Below, piece by piece: positions 9,307 through 22,034 of a stretch of DNA of 64,000 bases (position 1 is its first letter; the number at the start of each line of letters is the position of its first letter). The notes under the pieces were generated by a model. The model did no database searches and was not told the DNA's origin. It saw only the letters and a program-made list of their open reading frames with translations. Location: assembly GCF_002159495.1 (NCBI RefSeq), contig NZ_NFIT01000004.1, forward strand, positions 124,001 through 188,000, in the 5' to 3' direction. The translations under genes were made by a program, and so were the position numbers. This DNA is from Olsenella sp. An293 (GTDB lineage: Bacteria > Actinomycetota > Coriobacteriia > Coriobacteriales > Atopobiaceae).

Positions 9307-9437
9307 GGCTGCCCCATTCACTCAGTTTCCAACGGCAGCCTATCACATGCCTCGTCGTCCTCTTGCTCGCACCCGCACTCATAACGCCAGGCGGCACCAG
9401 ACCTCGTCCTGACGGAACGTCGCGGGGCCAAAGTGGC

Positions 9438-9481
9438 GGCGAGAAAGAAGAACGCCCCGACCTCCTTGGAAGGTCGGGGCG
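9438..9481 (-). terminator. Intrinsic terminator after rpsJ
   Basis: An 11-bp stem, CGCCCCGACCT (9453-9463) with AGGTCGGGGCG (9471-9481), is followed on the - strand by TTCTTCTTTCTCG. It separates rpsJ from the rest of the ribosomal-protein genes. Confidence 0.85.
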
Positions 9482-9501
9482 CCCAAACCGTGCGTTAGAG
9501 A

Positions 9502-9810
9502 CTAGAGCTTGATCTCGATGTCCACGCCGGCCGGGAGGTCAAGACGCATGAGCGAGTCGACCGTGGAGGGCGAGGGGTCGAGGATGTCGATGAGGCGCTT
9601 GTGGGTGCGCATCTCGAACTGCTCGCGGGAGTCCTTGTCCTTGTGCGGCGAGCGGATGACCGTGTAGAGGTTGCGCTCGGTGGGCAGGGGGATGGGGCCG
9701 GACACGCGGGCACCGGTCTTCTGAGCGGTGTCGACGATGAGCTTCGCGGACTGATCAACGACCTCGTGATCGTAGCCCTTGAGGCGAATCCTGATCTTCT
9801 GGCTTGACAC
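9502..9810 (-). CDS. rpsJ: 30S ribosomal protein S10 (transcription factor NusE)
   Basis: 102 aa. S10 acts in the 30S head and, with NusB/NusG, in antitermination and transcription-translation coupling. [20 protein letters not shown] and [21 protein letters not shown] are diagnostic. It starts with GTG (9810) behind GGAGGT. It is the last gene of the str operon and has its own terminator, so it is uncoupled from rplC. Confidence 0.97.
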   Translation of the reverse strand: MSSQKIRIRLKGYDHEVVDQSAKLIVDTAQKTGARVSGPIPLPTERNLYTVIRSPHKDKDSREQFEMRTHKRLIDILDPSPSTVDSLMRLDLPAGVDIEIKL

Positions 9811-9849
9811 TTTGTACCTCCAAATGAGCTAGGGCTCGTGGTCGTTGAC

Positions 9850-11946
<2,097 letters not shown>

Positions 11947-11970
11947 GTGGCAACTCCTCGATCTCGCGGA

Positions 11971-12444
<474 letters not shown>

Positions 12445-12486
12445 GTTTGTATCTCCTCAGATCTTAAGGTGCGTTTACGTGACGGA

Positions 12487-12858
12487 CTACTTGGGGCGCT
12501 TGGTGCCGTAGCGGGAGCGCGCCTTCTGGCGGTTCTGCACGGCGGCGCAGTCGTAGGCGCCACGGATGATCTTGTAGCGGACACCGGGGAGGTCGCGGAC
12601 GCGGCCGCCGCGGATCAGCACGATGGAGTGCTCCTGGAGGTTGTGGCCCTCGCCGGGGATGTAGGCCGTGACCTCGATGCCGTTGACGAGGCGCACACGG
12701 GCGACCTTACGAAGGGCGGAGTTCGGCTTCTTGGGGGTGGTGGTGAAGACGCGGGTGCACACGCCGCGCTTCTGGGGGTTGTGCTGCAGGGCTGCGTTCT
12801 TGGACTTCGACTTGACGCTCATGCGTCCGTTGCGAACGAGCTGGTTGATAGTAGGCAA
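12487..12858 (-). CDS. rpsL: 30S ribosomal protein S12
   Basis: 123 aa. S12 monitors codon-anticodon pairing in the decoding centre. [20 protein letters not shown] opens the protein. The streptomycin-region blocks [18 protein letters not shown] and [15 protein letters not shown] have lysines at the usual resistance positions (wild-type). The start is TTG, six bases after AAGGAG. First gene of the str operon. Confidence 0.97.
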   Translation of the reverse strand: MPTINQLVRNGRMSVKSKSKNAALQHNPQKRGVCTRVFTTTPKKPNSALRKVARVRLVNGIEVTAYIPGEGHNLQEHSIVLIRGGRVRDLPGVRYKIIRGAYDCAAVQNRQKARSRYGTKRPK

Positions 12859-12946
12859 AGTTCTCTCCTTCTATACCTATCGACGTGCCTTTTTGTTGTA
12901 TTCAAGGGCCGAGCAGCACCTCTGCCCCGGATTGACGCGACGTTGA

Positions 12947-12975
12947 ACTCTACGCGCATGGCTCCCTGTTGTCAA
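12947..12975 (-). promoter_or_regulatory. Promoter of the str operon
   Basis: Consensus -35 TTGACA (12970-12975) and -10 TAGAGT (12947-12952) on the - strand with a 17-bp spacer. Transcription would start near 12940, about 80 nt before rpsL. The 15-bp GCCGGGCGTATCCAT motif lies 11 bp upstream of the -35 box. Confidence 0.75.
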
Positions 12976-12986
12976 AACGCCACGGA

Positions 12987-13001
12987 GCCGGGCGTATCCA
13001 T
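12987..13001 (-). promoter_or_regulatory. 15-bp upstream motif, copy 2
   Basis: GCCGGGCGTATCCAT on the + strand, identical to 6057-6071 and 38625-38639. Its placement 11 bp behind a consensus -35 box suits an activator or upstream promoter element for the str operon. Confidence 0.65.
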
Positions 13002-13065
13002 CCTCCACGTAAAGTTCACGCGGGCGAGAAGAACGTGCGGCGACCGGACTGTTCTTCTCGGCAGA

Positions 13066-13205
13066 CCGTCCGGAAGCCGCACGTTCCCGAGGCGCATGCG
13101 GGTTCCGGACGGTCCGGGAGCCCAAAGTGACCGGAAGCCGCACGTCCGAGAAGAGCGTGCGGGTTCCGGACGGTTCCCAAGTCCAAACCGTCCGGAACCC
13201 GCACG
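13066..13205. repeat. Five alternating copies of CCGTCCGGAACCCGCACG
   Basis: Forward copies lie at 13066-13083, 13131-13144 (partial) and 13188-13205; reverse-complement copies at 13095-13112 and 13156-13173. The last two form a perfect 18-bp inverted repeat 22 bp after the degV stop, followed on the - strand by CTCTTCTCGG, so this pair probably terminates the long fab transcript. The other copies can form competing hairpins. No coding sequence was seen in 12859-13227. Confidence 0.8.
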
Positions 13206-13227
13206 AAGGCGGACTGTCGCAGAGACG

Positions 13228-14046
13228 CTATGCCCAGGAGAGGCCCACGGCACCGAGGCCGAGGTGCTCGGCGAGGACCGGGCCGCCGTCCTTCACGCGG
13301 ACGCGCGCCTCCGGGAAGCGGGCGCGCACGGCGAGAAAGACCTCGCGGGCCTCGACGCCACGCGGGCCGAAGTGGGAGATCACGAGGTCGGTGGTGCCGT
13401 CGGGCACCTGCTCGGCCATCACGGCCGCCATGCCGCGGGCGCCGCGGCCGTCATCGAGCTGCTTGATGCCGCCCTCGTGCAGGCACATGACCGGATAGCG
13501 GTTGAGCTTGGTCGCGACGGCGCGGCGGATGGCGCCGAGGCGGCCGCTGCGGGAGAGCGCGTCCATGTTGGGCACGCTGAAGACGATGCGCGTGTCGCGG
13601 CGCAGGGTCGCGAGGTCGGCGAAGACCTCCTCGAGCGTGCAGCCGCCGTCGGCGAGCGAGCGGGCGCGGCGGACGAGAAACTCGAGCGCGCCGGCCGTGA
13701 CCCAGGAGTCCAGGACGGCAAGGTTCTCGCTCGCGAGGTGGGTCGCGGCGTCCTCGGCGCTGCGGAACGCGCCGGACAGGCGCGAGGAGATGGTGACGCA
13801 GAGCACGTCGTTGCCCTCGTCGAGCAGGCGCTTGAAGACCTCCTCGAAGACGGAGGTGCGCACCGCGTGGGTGGCGACGTGATGGCTGCCCGAGAAGAGC
13901 GCGGCGTAGTCGCCGCCCTCGCCGACGAAGCTCTCCTCGTGCCAGGTGGCGTCGACGGTGTAGGTCATGGGGACGACGGTGACGCCCAGCTCGGAGGCCT
14001 CGGCGCGGGTGAGGCCACAGGTGGAGTCGGTGACTATTGCGAGCAT
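13228..14046 (-). CDS. DegV family fatty-acid-binding protein (FakB-like)
   Basis: 272 aa. DegV proteins bind one long-chain fatty acid; the FakB members present it to the fatty-acid kinase FakA. MLAIVTDSTCGLTRAEASEL opens the protein, and TISSRLSGAFRSAEDAA is the conserved ligand-site block. It overlaps the accDA stop by 13 bp and ends the fab operon, which supports a lipid role. Hairpins follow. Confidence 0.85.
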   Translation of the reverse strand: MLAIVTDSTCGLTRAEASELGVTVVPMTYTVDATWHEESFVGEGGDYAALFSGSHHVATHAVRTSVFEEVFKRLLDEGNDVLCVTISSRLSGAFRSAEDAATHLASENLAVLDSWVTAGALEFLVRRARSLADGGCTLEEVFADLATLRRDTRIVFSVPNMDALSRSGRLGAIRRAVATKLNRYPVMCLHEGGIKQLDDGRGARGMAAVMAEQVPDGTTDLVISHFGPRGVEAREVFLAVRARFPEARVRVKDGGPVLAEHLGLGAVGLSWA

Positions 14047-15747
14047 ATGCGGTTTCCTCCCATTGCGCGGAACTTATCGTAACGACGGCTGACCAGCTCC
14101 TCCGCGGAGAGTCCGGAGAGCTCGTCGAGGGCGATCTCGACCTCGCGCATCATATCATGCGCGATCTCTGCGTGGGTGAGGCCGAGGTCCGGCACCATAC
14201 CGTCGACAAGACCGAGCTCGACGAGGTCGCCCGCCGTGATGTGCAGGGCGGCGGCCGCCTCGTCGGCGCGCTTGGTGTCCTTCCAGAGGATCGACGCGCA
14301 GCCCTCGGGGCTCACGACGGAGTAGGCGGCGCTGCCGAGCATGTAGACGCGGTCGGCGAGGGCCAGGGCGAGCGCGCCGCCCGAGCCGCCCTCCCCCACC
14401 ACGACGCTCACGATCGGCGTCTTGAGCCCGCTCATCTCCACGAGGCTCGAGGCGATGGCCTCGCCCTGGCCGCGCTCCTCTGCACCGATGCCGCAGTAGG
14501 CGCCCGACGTGTCCACGAGGCACAACACCGGGCGGTGGAACTTCTCGGCCTGGCGCATGAGGCGCTGGGCCTTGCGGTAGCCCTCGGGGTGGGCCATGCC
14601 AAAGTTGCGGCGCACGCGCTCCTTGGTGGTGTTGCCGCGCTCGATGGCAACGACCGTGAGCACGCGCCCGCCCTTCCAGCCGATGCCGGCGACGACGGCC
14701 GCGTCGTCGGCGAAGAGGCGGTCGCCGTGCAGCTCGACAAAGCCGTCGAGGCCGCGCTGGGCGAGCTCGAGCGCCGTCGCGCGGTCGGTGGAGCGGGTGA
14801 GCTTGACGATGTCATAGGCGCTCTGGGGCTCCGGCGCGCGCCTCGGGCGGGCGCCGCGACGGCCGCGCGGCTCCTCGTGGGCGAGCGCGTGCGGGGCGCC
14901 CGCGGCCGGGACCTCGCCCTTGTGGAGGGCGAGGAGCTCGGCGAGGGTGGCCGCCAGGTCCTTGCGCTCCACGATGAGGTCGCAGAACCCGTGCTCGAGC
15001 AGGAACTCGGAGCGCTGAAAGCCCGCGGGCAGCTTCTTGTGCGTGGTCTGCTCCACCACGCGCGGGCCGGCAAAGCCGACGAGCGCGCCGGGCTCGGCGA
15101 TGATGACGTCGCCCTCCATCGCAAAGCTCGCGGTGACGCCGCCGGTCGTGGGGTCGGTGAGGACGGTCAGGTAGAGCAGGCCGGCCTCGGAGTGGCGCCG
15201 CACGGCCGCGGAGACCTTGGCCATCTGCATGAGCGAGGTCGTGCCCTCCTGCATGCGCGCGCCGCCGGAGACGGTGAACCCCACGACGGGCAGGCCGAGC
15301 TCGCGGGCGCGCTCGAAGGTCCGCGTGATCTTCTCGCCCACGACCGAGCCCATCGAGCCCATCATGAAGTCGGCGTCCATGAAGAACAGGGCGCACGCAT
15401 GCCCGCCGATGGTGCCGCGGCCGCACACGACGGCGTCAGCCTCGTGGCTCTTCTCGCGCGCGGCCTCGAGCTTCTCGGCATAGCCCGGAAACTCGAGGAA
15501 GTCCGTAGCGGCGAGCCCGCGGTCCCACTCCTCGAAGCTCCCCTCGTCGACGGTGATGCGCATGCGCTTGCGCCCGGAGACGCGCAGGTGACGACCGCAG
15601 CGAGGGCAGACCTCGAGGCTCTTCTCGAGCTTGTCCTGGTCGATGACGCGCCGGCACCCGGGGCACTTGACGAGGACGTGGCGCTCGGGGAACTCCGGCG
15701 AGGCCTCGGTCATGGGCCCCTCGAGGGCGTTGACGCTCTTCTCGCGC

Positions 15748-15755
<8 letters not shown>
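14034..15755 (-). CDS. accDA: Fused acetyl-CoA carboxylase carboxyltransferase, beta-alpha (AccD-AccA)
   Basis: 573 aa. It transfers CO2 from carboxybiotin to acetyl-CoA, making malonyl-CoA. Residues about 25-290 are AccD: a CxxC/CxxC zinc ribbon (CPGC, CPRC), then GGARMQEG and TTGGVTASFAM. After an Arg/Pro-rich linker, residues about 310-570 are AccA (FVELHGDRLFADD, VDTSGAYCG, GEGGSGGALAL). In most bacteria these are two proteins. The N-terminal helical region of AccA is shortened. The start overlaps the accC stop by 8 bp. Confidence 0.95.
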
Positions 15756-17085
<1,330 letters not shown>

Positions 17086-17102
17086 CGTCGCCTCCTGGCG
17101 TG

Positions 17103-17133
17103 CCGCGCAAAAGTGACAGTCACTTTTGCGCGG
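17103..17133. repeat. GTGAC-N-GTCAC palindrome, copy 2a
   Basis: A perfect inverted repeat with 15-bp arms (CCGCGCAAAAGTGAC) around one central base, between fabZ and accC. Member of a family sharing a core of AAAAG[T/G]GAC-N-GTC with different outer arms. Confidence 0.8.
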
Positions 17134-17156
17134 TGCTCTCTCTCCAATGCCCGGCG

Positions 17157-17187
17157 CCGTGCAAAAGTGACTGTCCCCTTTGCACGG
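17157..17187. repeat. GTGAC-N-GTCCC palindrome, copy 2b
   Basis: Arms CCGTGCAAAAGTGAC and GTCCCCTTTGCACGG match at 13 of 15 positions. The outer arms differ from copy 2a but still pair with each other, as expected for a structure kept by compensatory change. Confidence 0.75.
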
Positions 17188-17198
17188 GGGAGCCTCCG

Positions 17199-17612
17199 TC
17201 ACATCAGGGCGAAGGACATCTCCGCCTGGCAGCAGAGCTCGCCGTTCACGCGGGCCTCGCCCGTGGCAAAGCGGAAGGGCCCGCGGCTCTTGGTGATGCG
17301 GCAGGTGAGCTCGATGGTCTCGCCGGGGCGCACGGGGCGCTTGAAACGCACCTTGTCGAGGCTCGTGTAGAAGGGCGTGGCACCCTTGGCGGCCAGGTCG
17401 TCGGCGAGAAGGACGCAGCAGTTCTGCGCGAGCATCTCGCACTGGATGACGCCCGGGACGATGGGGTTGCCGGGGAAGTGGCCCTGGACGAAGAACTCGT
17501 CCCCGGTGATGGTGATCTTGCCGTGGGCCTCGCCGTCGACGACCTCCGCCTCGTCGAGCAGGAGCATGGGCTCGCGGTGCGGCAGCAGGCTCTTGAGCTC
17601 TTCCTTGTTCAT
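17199..17612 (-). CDS. fabZ: 3-hydroxyacyl-ACP dehydratase FabZ
   Basis: 137 aa hot-dog-fold enzyme that removes water from 3-hydroxyacyl-ACP in fatty-acid elongation. The catalytic histidine is in HFPGNPIVPGV (about residues 45-55), and the acidic partner lies in the following IQCEMLAQ helix. LLPHREPMLLLDE near the N-terminus is also typical. 15 bp separate it from accB. Confidence 0.95.
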   Translation of the reverse strand: MNKEELKSLLPHREPMLLLDEAEVVDGEAHGKITITGDEFFVQGHFPGNPIVPGVIQCEMLAQNCCVLLADDLAAKGATPFYTSLDKVRFKRPVRPGETIELTCRITKSRGPFRFATGEARVNGELCCQAEMSFALM

Positions 17613-17627
17613 GGCTCTTCTCCGCTC

Positions 17628-18044
17628 CTAGTAGATCTTCATGAGGCAGCAGCCGTACTCGACGAGGTCGCCGTCCTTCACGCAGACGTCGACGACCTCG
17701 CCGTCCTCCTCGGCGGTGACCTCGTTCATGACCTTCATGGCCTCGATGACGCAGAGGGTGTCGCCCTTCTTGACCTTGGAGCCCACGTGAACGAAGGGCT
17801 CGGCACCGGGCGCGGGGGCGGCGTAGAAGACGCCGACCATGGGAGCGCGCACCGCGGTGGTGTGCGCCATGTCGATGGGCTCGTCCTCCGCGGGAGCGGC
17901 GGGCGCCGGGGCGGCGGGCGTCACCGGGGCGACGCACCCGCTCTCGAGCTCCACGGCCGAGCCGTCGGGCTCCTCGACGCGCACGCGGACGAGGCCGTGG
18001 TCGCGCATGATGTCGGCGATCTGGGAGATCTTGGCAGCATCCAT
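17628..18044 (-). CDS. accB: Biotin carboxyl carrier protein of acetyl-CoA carboxylase
   Basis: 138 aa. The C-terminal biotinyl domain has the EAMKVMNE motif, whose lysine is the biotin attachment site modified by BirA. An Ala/Pro-rich hinge (about residues 40-60) joins it to the N-terminal domain MDAAKISQIADIMRDHGL. The ATG at 18044, seven bases after GAGGAG, was chosen although the frame is open far upstream. Two bases separate it from the fabF stop. Confidence 0.95.
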   Translation of the reverse strand: MDAAKISQIADIMRDHGLVRVRVEEPDGSAVELESGCVAPVTPAAPAPAAPAEDEPIDMAHTTAVRAPMVGVFYAAPAPGAEPFVHVGSKVKKGDTLCVIEAMKVMNEVTAEEDGEVVDVCVKDGDLVEYGCCLMKIY

Positions 18045-18046
18045 CG

Positions 18047-19294
18047 CTAGCTCCTCTCGACGGCGCGCAGGGCGAGCGCCGCGTTGTGTCCGCCAAAGCC
18101 GAGGTTGGTCGAGAGCGCCCAGGTGAGCTCGCACTCGACGGCCTCGTTGGGGGTGTAGTCCAGGTCGCACTCCGGGTCGGGAGTGCGGTAGTTGATGGTG
18201 GGGGGCACCACGCCGTTCTCGAGGGCGAGCGCGCAGGCCATGGCCTCGACGGCACCCGTCGCGCCGATCATGTGGCCGGTCATCGACTTGGTCGAGGAGA
18301 CATGCGCGGCGCGGGCGGCGTCCTCGCCGAGGGCCTGCTTGAAGCCGCGGGTCTCGGAGGCGTCGTTGAGCTTGGTCGAGGTGCCGTGGGCGTTGATGTA
18401 GAGGCCCTCCTCCGGCTTGACGCCGCCCTCCTCCACCGCGAGGCGGATGGCGCGCGTGATGCCGTCGGCCTCGGGGTCGGGGCTCGTGATGTGGTAGGCG
18501 TCGTCGGTGTTGCCGTAGCCCACGACCTCGGCGTAGATGTGGGCGCCGCGCTCGACGGCGTGCTGCCACTCCTCGAGGACGAGCACGCAGGCGCCCTCGC
18601 CCATAACAAAGCCGTTGCGCTCCGCGTCGAACGGGCGGCACGCGGTGGCGGGGTCGGGGTTGGTGGTGAGGGCGCGGCAGCTCGTGAAGCCCGCGATGGA
18701 GTCGGGCATGATCGCGGCCTCGGCGCCGCCCGCGAGGATGGCGTCGGCGTAGCCATGCTTGATGGCGCGGAAGGCCTCGCCCACGGCGTGGGCGGAGGTG
18801 GCGCAGGCGGTCACGACGGGCAGGGTGGGGCCGAGCGCCTTGTGGCGGATGGCGATGTTGCCGGAGGCCATGTTGGCGATCATCATCGTGATCATGAAGG
18901 GGGAGGCGCGGCGCGGACCGCGCTCGGAGATGACGTGGACGTTGTCGGCGAAGGCGTTGATGCCGCCCACGCCCGAGCCCACGTAGACGCCGAGGCGCTC
19001 GCGGTCGATGACGCCTTCGGCGTCGAGGCCGGAGTCGGCCATGGCCTCGTCGGAGGCGACGAGCGCGTACTGGGAGAAGAGGTCCAGGTGCGCCGCCTCC
19101 TGCTTGCCGAGAAGGGCCGCGCCGTCGAAGTCCTTGACCTCGGCCGCGACCTTGACCTTGAAGATCTCGGTGTCGAAGTGGGTGATGGGGCCGATGCCGC
19201 AGCGGCCGGCGACCATGCCCTCCCACGTCTCCTTGGCCGTGTTGCCAAGCGGCGTGACGGCACCGATGCCCGTGATTGCTACCCTGTGCTCCAT
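18047..19294 (-). CDS. fabF: 3-oxoacyl-ACP synthase II
   Basis: 415 aa condensing enzyme that elongates acyl-ACP with malonyl-ACP. The catalytic triad is visible: Cys in VVTACATSAHAVGEA, His in NAHGTSTKLND and His in SMTGHMIGATGAVE. MEHRVAITGIGAVTPLGN is the true start (ATG 19294 behind GGAG); the frame upstream only runs through a palindromic spacer. Confidence 0.96.
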   Translation of the reverse strand: MEHRVAITGIGAVTPLGNTAKETWEGMVAGRCGIGPITHFDTEIFKVKVAAEVKDFDGAALLGKQEAAHLDLFSQYALVASDEAMADSGLDAEGVIDRERLGVYVGSGVGGINAFADNVHVISERGPRRASPFMITMMIANMASGNIAIRHKALGPTLPVVTACATSAHAVGEAFRAIKHGYADAILAGGAEAAIMPDSIAGFTSCRALTTNPDPATACRPFDAERNGFVMGEGACVLVLEEWQHAVERGAHIYAEVVGYGNTDDAYHITSPDPEADGITRAIRLAVEEGGVKPEEGLYINAHGTSTKLNDASETRGFKQALGEDAARAAHVSSTKSMTGHMIGATGAVEAMACALALENGVVPPTINYRTPDPECDLDYTPNEAVECELTWALSTNLGFGGHNAALALRAVERS

Positions 19295-19309
19295 CTCATC
19301 TCCCAACGG

Positions 19310-19336
19310 GTCAAAAGGGGACGGTCCCCTCTTGAC
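19310..19336. repeat. GGGGAC-N-GTCCCC palindrome, copy 2c
   Basis: GTCAAAAGGGGAC and GTCCCCTCTTGAC pair around one base, between fabG and fabF. Same family as copies at 17103, 17157, 19348, 34951 and 54511. Confidence 0.75.
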
Positions 19337-19347
19337 GTATGCCAATG

Positions 19348-19376
19348 GGCCGGAAGGGGACGCTCCCCCTTCGGTC
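19348..19376. repeat. Palindrome, copy 2d (divergent)
   Basis: GGCCGGAAGGGGAC and CTCCCCCTTCGGTCC form a hairpin just after the fabG stop. The core GTCC has drifted to CTCC. With copy 2c it fills the fabG-fabF spacer. Confidence 0.6.
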
Positions 19377-19379
19377 CGT

Positions 19380-20150
19380 TTACATCGCCATGCCGCCGTC
19401 GACGCGGATGACCTCACCGGTCACGTAGGACGCGGCGTCGCTCACGAGGAAGCGGGCGACGGCGGCGACCTCGTCGGCGCTCGCAAGCCGGCCGAGGGGG
19501 ATCTGCGCCTCGTAGTTGGCGCGGACCTCGTCGGCGAGCACCGAGGTCATGTCCGTCTCCACGAAGCCCGGCGCGATGGCGTTGACGGTGACGCCGCGCG
19601 GCGCGAGCTCGCGCGCGAGGGACTTGGTGAGGCCCACGAGGCCCGCCTTGGAGGCGGCGTAGTTGGCCTGGCCGGCGTTGCCCATGAGGCCCACGACCGA
19701 CGCCATGTTCACGATGCGGCCGCCGCGCTGGCGCATGAAGGCGCGCGCGAGGGCGCGGGCGGTGTGGAAGGCGCCCTTGAGGTTGACGTCGATCACGCGG
19801 GAGAAGTCCTCGTCGCTCATGCGCACGAGCAGGCCGTCGCGGGTGATGCCCGCGTTGTTGACGAGGGCCCAGACGCTCCCAAAGTCGGCGAGGACCGCGT
19901 CGACCGTGGCCTTGACGGCCTCGGGGTCCGAGACGTCGCAGCGGTAGGCGCGCGCGGTGGCGCCGGCCGCCTCGCAGGCGGCGACGGCCTCGGCGGCCGC
20001 GGCCTCGTTGCCCGCGTAGACGAGGGCGAGGTCAAAGCCGTCCGCCGCCAGCCCCTCGGCGACCGAGCGGCCGATGCCGCGCGAGGCGCCGGTGACGAGG
20101 GCCACGCGGCGGGAGGCGTCGCGCTCGAGGGCGCCGCTCTTCTCGGCCAT
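19380..20150 (-). CDS. fabG: 3-oxoacyl-ACP reductase
   Basis: 256 aa short-chain dehydrogenase that reduces 3-oxoacyl-ACP with NADPH. The Rossmann motif TGASRGIG, the NNAG block and catalytic YAASK (Tyr and Lys), with the preceding Ser in NMASVVG, are all present. The ATG at 20150 lies behind AAGGGGAG inside the end of fabD; the two genes are separated by two bases. Confidence 0.96.
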   Translation of the reverse strand: MAEKSGALERDASRRVALVTGASRGIGRSVAEGLAADGFDLALVYAGNEAAAAEAVAACEAAGATARAYRCDVSDPEAVKATVDAVLADFGSVWALVNNAGITRDGLLVRMSDEDFSRVIDVNLKGAFHTARALARAFMRQRGGRIVNMASVVGLMGNAGQANYAASKAGLVGLTKSLARELAPRGVTVNAIAPGFVETDMTSVLADEVRANYEAQIPLGRLASADEVAAVARFLVSDAASYVTGEVIRVDGGMAM

Positions 20151-20152
20151 GG

Positions 20153-21100
20153 CTACTCCCCTTCCTTTGACAGGGCGGCGAGAACCGCCTCGAGCTGCTC
20201 GGCCGTCTCGCACGGCAGCGCGGTGACGCCCTCGAGCGTGCGGGTCACAAGACCCGTGAGGGTCTTGCCGGGCCCGACCTCGACGAAGATGTCCACGCCG
20301 TCCGCCGCCATGTTCTGGAGGGTGCGGACCCACTGGACGGGGTTTGCCACCTGGCTGGCGAGAAGGGCGACGCGCCCCGCCTCGTCGGCCGGATAGGCCT
20401 CGCCGGTTCGGTTGGCCAGCACAGGCACGGTGGGCTCGGCAGGCGCGTGGCCGTCCTCGAGGTAGGCGGCGAGGCCGCGCTCGGCCTCAGCCATGAACGG
20501 GCTGTGGAAGGCGCCCGAGACGGCGACCTTCATCGCGCGGCCCTTGGCCTCCTTCACCAGCGCGTCGAGGCGCTCGCAAGCCTCGGGCGTGCCGGCGACG
20601 ACGGTCTGCAGCGGGCTGTTGTAGTTCACGGGCCAGCACGCGCCATCCTCGCCCGCGGCCTCGGCCGCGAGGCGCTCGACCGTGGCGGAGTCGAGCTTCA
20701 CGACGGCGCGCATGGCGCCCGGGTTCTTCTCGGCGGCGTCAGCCATGAGCTCGGCGCGGTGGCACACGAGCTCGAAGCCCTGCTCGTCGGTGTAGGCGCC
20801 GGCAAACGTGAGCGCGGCGACCTCGCCGAGCGAGAAGCCCGCGACCACGTCCGGCGTCACGCCGCGCGCGGCCAGCGCGCGGGCGCAGGCGAGGTCGGCG
20901 GCAAAGACGCAGGGCTGCGTGTTGATGGTCTGCGAGAGCTCCTCCTTGGTGCCGGAGAGGCACTGCTCGGTGGTGCCGGGACGCACGGCGTCGGCGGCGT
21001 CGAAGACGGCCTTGGCCGCGGCCTCGGACTCGATGAGGTCCGCACACATGCCGGGGTGCTGGGCGCCCTGGCCGGCAAACAGAAACGCTACCTTACCCAT
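20153..21100 (-). CDS. fabD: Malonyl-CoA:ACP transacylase
   Basis: 315 aa. It loads malonyl groups on ACP. MGKVAFLFAGQGAQHPGM is the conserved N-terminus, the nucleophile Ser is in VAGFSLGEVAAL and the catalytic His in SGAFHSPFM. The start (ATG 21100) overlaps the fabK end by 13 bp. Confidence 0.96.
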   Translation of the reverse strand: MGKVAFLFAGQGAQHPGMCADLIESEAAAKAVFDAADAVRPGTTEQCLSGTKEELSQTINTQPCVFAADLACARALAARGVTPDVVAGFSLGEVAALTFAGAYTDEQGFELVCHRAELMADAAEKNPGAMRAVVKLDSATVERLAAEAAGEDGACWPVNYNSPLQTVVAGTPEACERLDALVKEAKGRAMKVAVSGAFHSPFMAEAERGLAAYLEDGHAPAEPTVPVLANRTGEAYPADEAGRVALLASQVANPVQWVRTLQNMAADGVDIFVEVGPGKTLTGLVTRTLEGVTALPCETAEQLEAVLAALSKEGE

Positions 21101-22032
21101 TGCATCGCTCCTGCCAGGACCTTCTCGGCCCCGTTGACGAGGTCGTCCACGATCTCGAGCGCGCTCTGGCGCTCCTTCACCATGCCGGCGATCTGCCCGC
21201 ACAGGAAGCTGCCGTTCTCGTAGTCGCCCTCCTTGGCGGCCTTGCGCAGGGCGCCGGTGCCGAGGGCGTTGAGCTCCTCCTCGGAGGCGCCGGCGGACTC
21301 CATCTGGGCGTACTTGTTGGAGAACGGGTTCTTGAGGGCGCGGACGGGGTGGCCGGTGGAGCGGCCCGTCGCGCGCGTGGAGATGTCGTTTGCCTTGAGG
21401 ACCAGGTCCTTGTACTGGTCGGACACGGTGCACTCGTTGGCAACGAGGAAGCGCGTCCCCACCTGGACCCCCACGGCACCGAGCATGAAGGCCGCGGCGA
21501 CGCCGCGACCGTCGGCGATGCCGCCGGCGGCGATGACGGGGATCTTCACCGCGTCGACGACCTGGGGGACGAGCGCCATCGTCGTGGTCTCGCCGATGTG
21601 GCCGCCGGACTCGGTGCCCTCGGCGACGACGGCGACGGCGCCGGCGCGCTGGACGAGCTTGGCCATGGCCACGGAGGCCACGACGGGGATGACCTTGATG
21701 CCGGCCGCGTTCCAGGCCTTCATGTACTTGGTCGGGTTCCCTGCGCCCGTGATGACCACGGGCACCCGCTCGTCGATGACGACCTGGGCGACCTCGTCCG
21801 CAAACGGGCTCATGAGCATGACGTTCACGCCAAAGGGCTTGTCGGTCTTCTCGCGAAGCTCGTGGATCTGGTCACGCAGCCAGTCGGCGTTTGCGTTCAT
21901 GGCCGCGATGATGCCCAGGCCGCCGGCCTCGGAGACCGCCGAGGCCAGGGAGGCGTCGGCAATCCAGGCCATCCCGCCCTGGAAGACGGGCTTCTCGATG
22001 CCGAGAAGGTCGCAGATGGGGGTGCGCAGCAT
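21088..22032 (-). CDS. fabK: Enoyl-ACP reductase II (FabK type)
   Basis: 314 aa flavoprotein of the 2-nitropropane-dioxygenase fold that carries out the last reduction of each fatty-acid cycle. Signature blocks are FQGGMAWIADASLASAVSEA, EGTESGGHIGETTTMALVP and VIAAGGIADGRG. FabK replaces triclosan-sensitive FabI; no fabI is seen in this operon. It follows acpP by two bases. Confidence 0.94.
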   Translation of the reverse strand: MLRTPICDLLGIEKPVFQGGMAWIADASLASAVSEAGGLGIIAAMNANADWLRDQIHELREKTDKPFGVNVMLMSPFADEVAQVVIDERVPVVITGAGNPTKYMKAWNAAGIKVIPVVASVAMAKLVQRAGAVAVVAEGTESGGHIGETTTMALVPQVVDAVKIPVIAAGGIADGRGVAAAFMLGAVGVQVGTRFLVANECTVSDQYKDLVLKANDISTRATGRSTGHPVRALKNPFSNKYAQMESAGASEEELNALGTGALRKAAKEGDYENGSFLCGQIAGMVKERQSALEIVDDLVNGAEKVLAGAMQWVR

Positions 22033-22034
22033 GA

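Noticed and set aside
12975-13001. Short peptides starting MDTPG at the 15-bp motif
   Set aside because: The motif begins ATGGATACG on the - strand and gives frames of 9 to 32 codons. The promoters lie inside or downstream of these frames, there is no shared ribosome-binding site, and the peptides diverge right after the motif.
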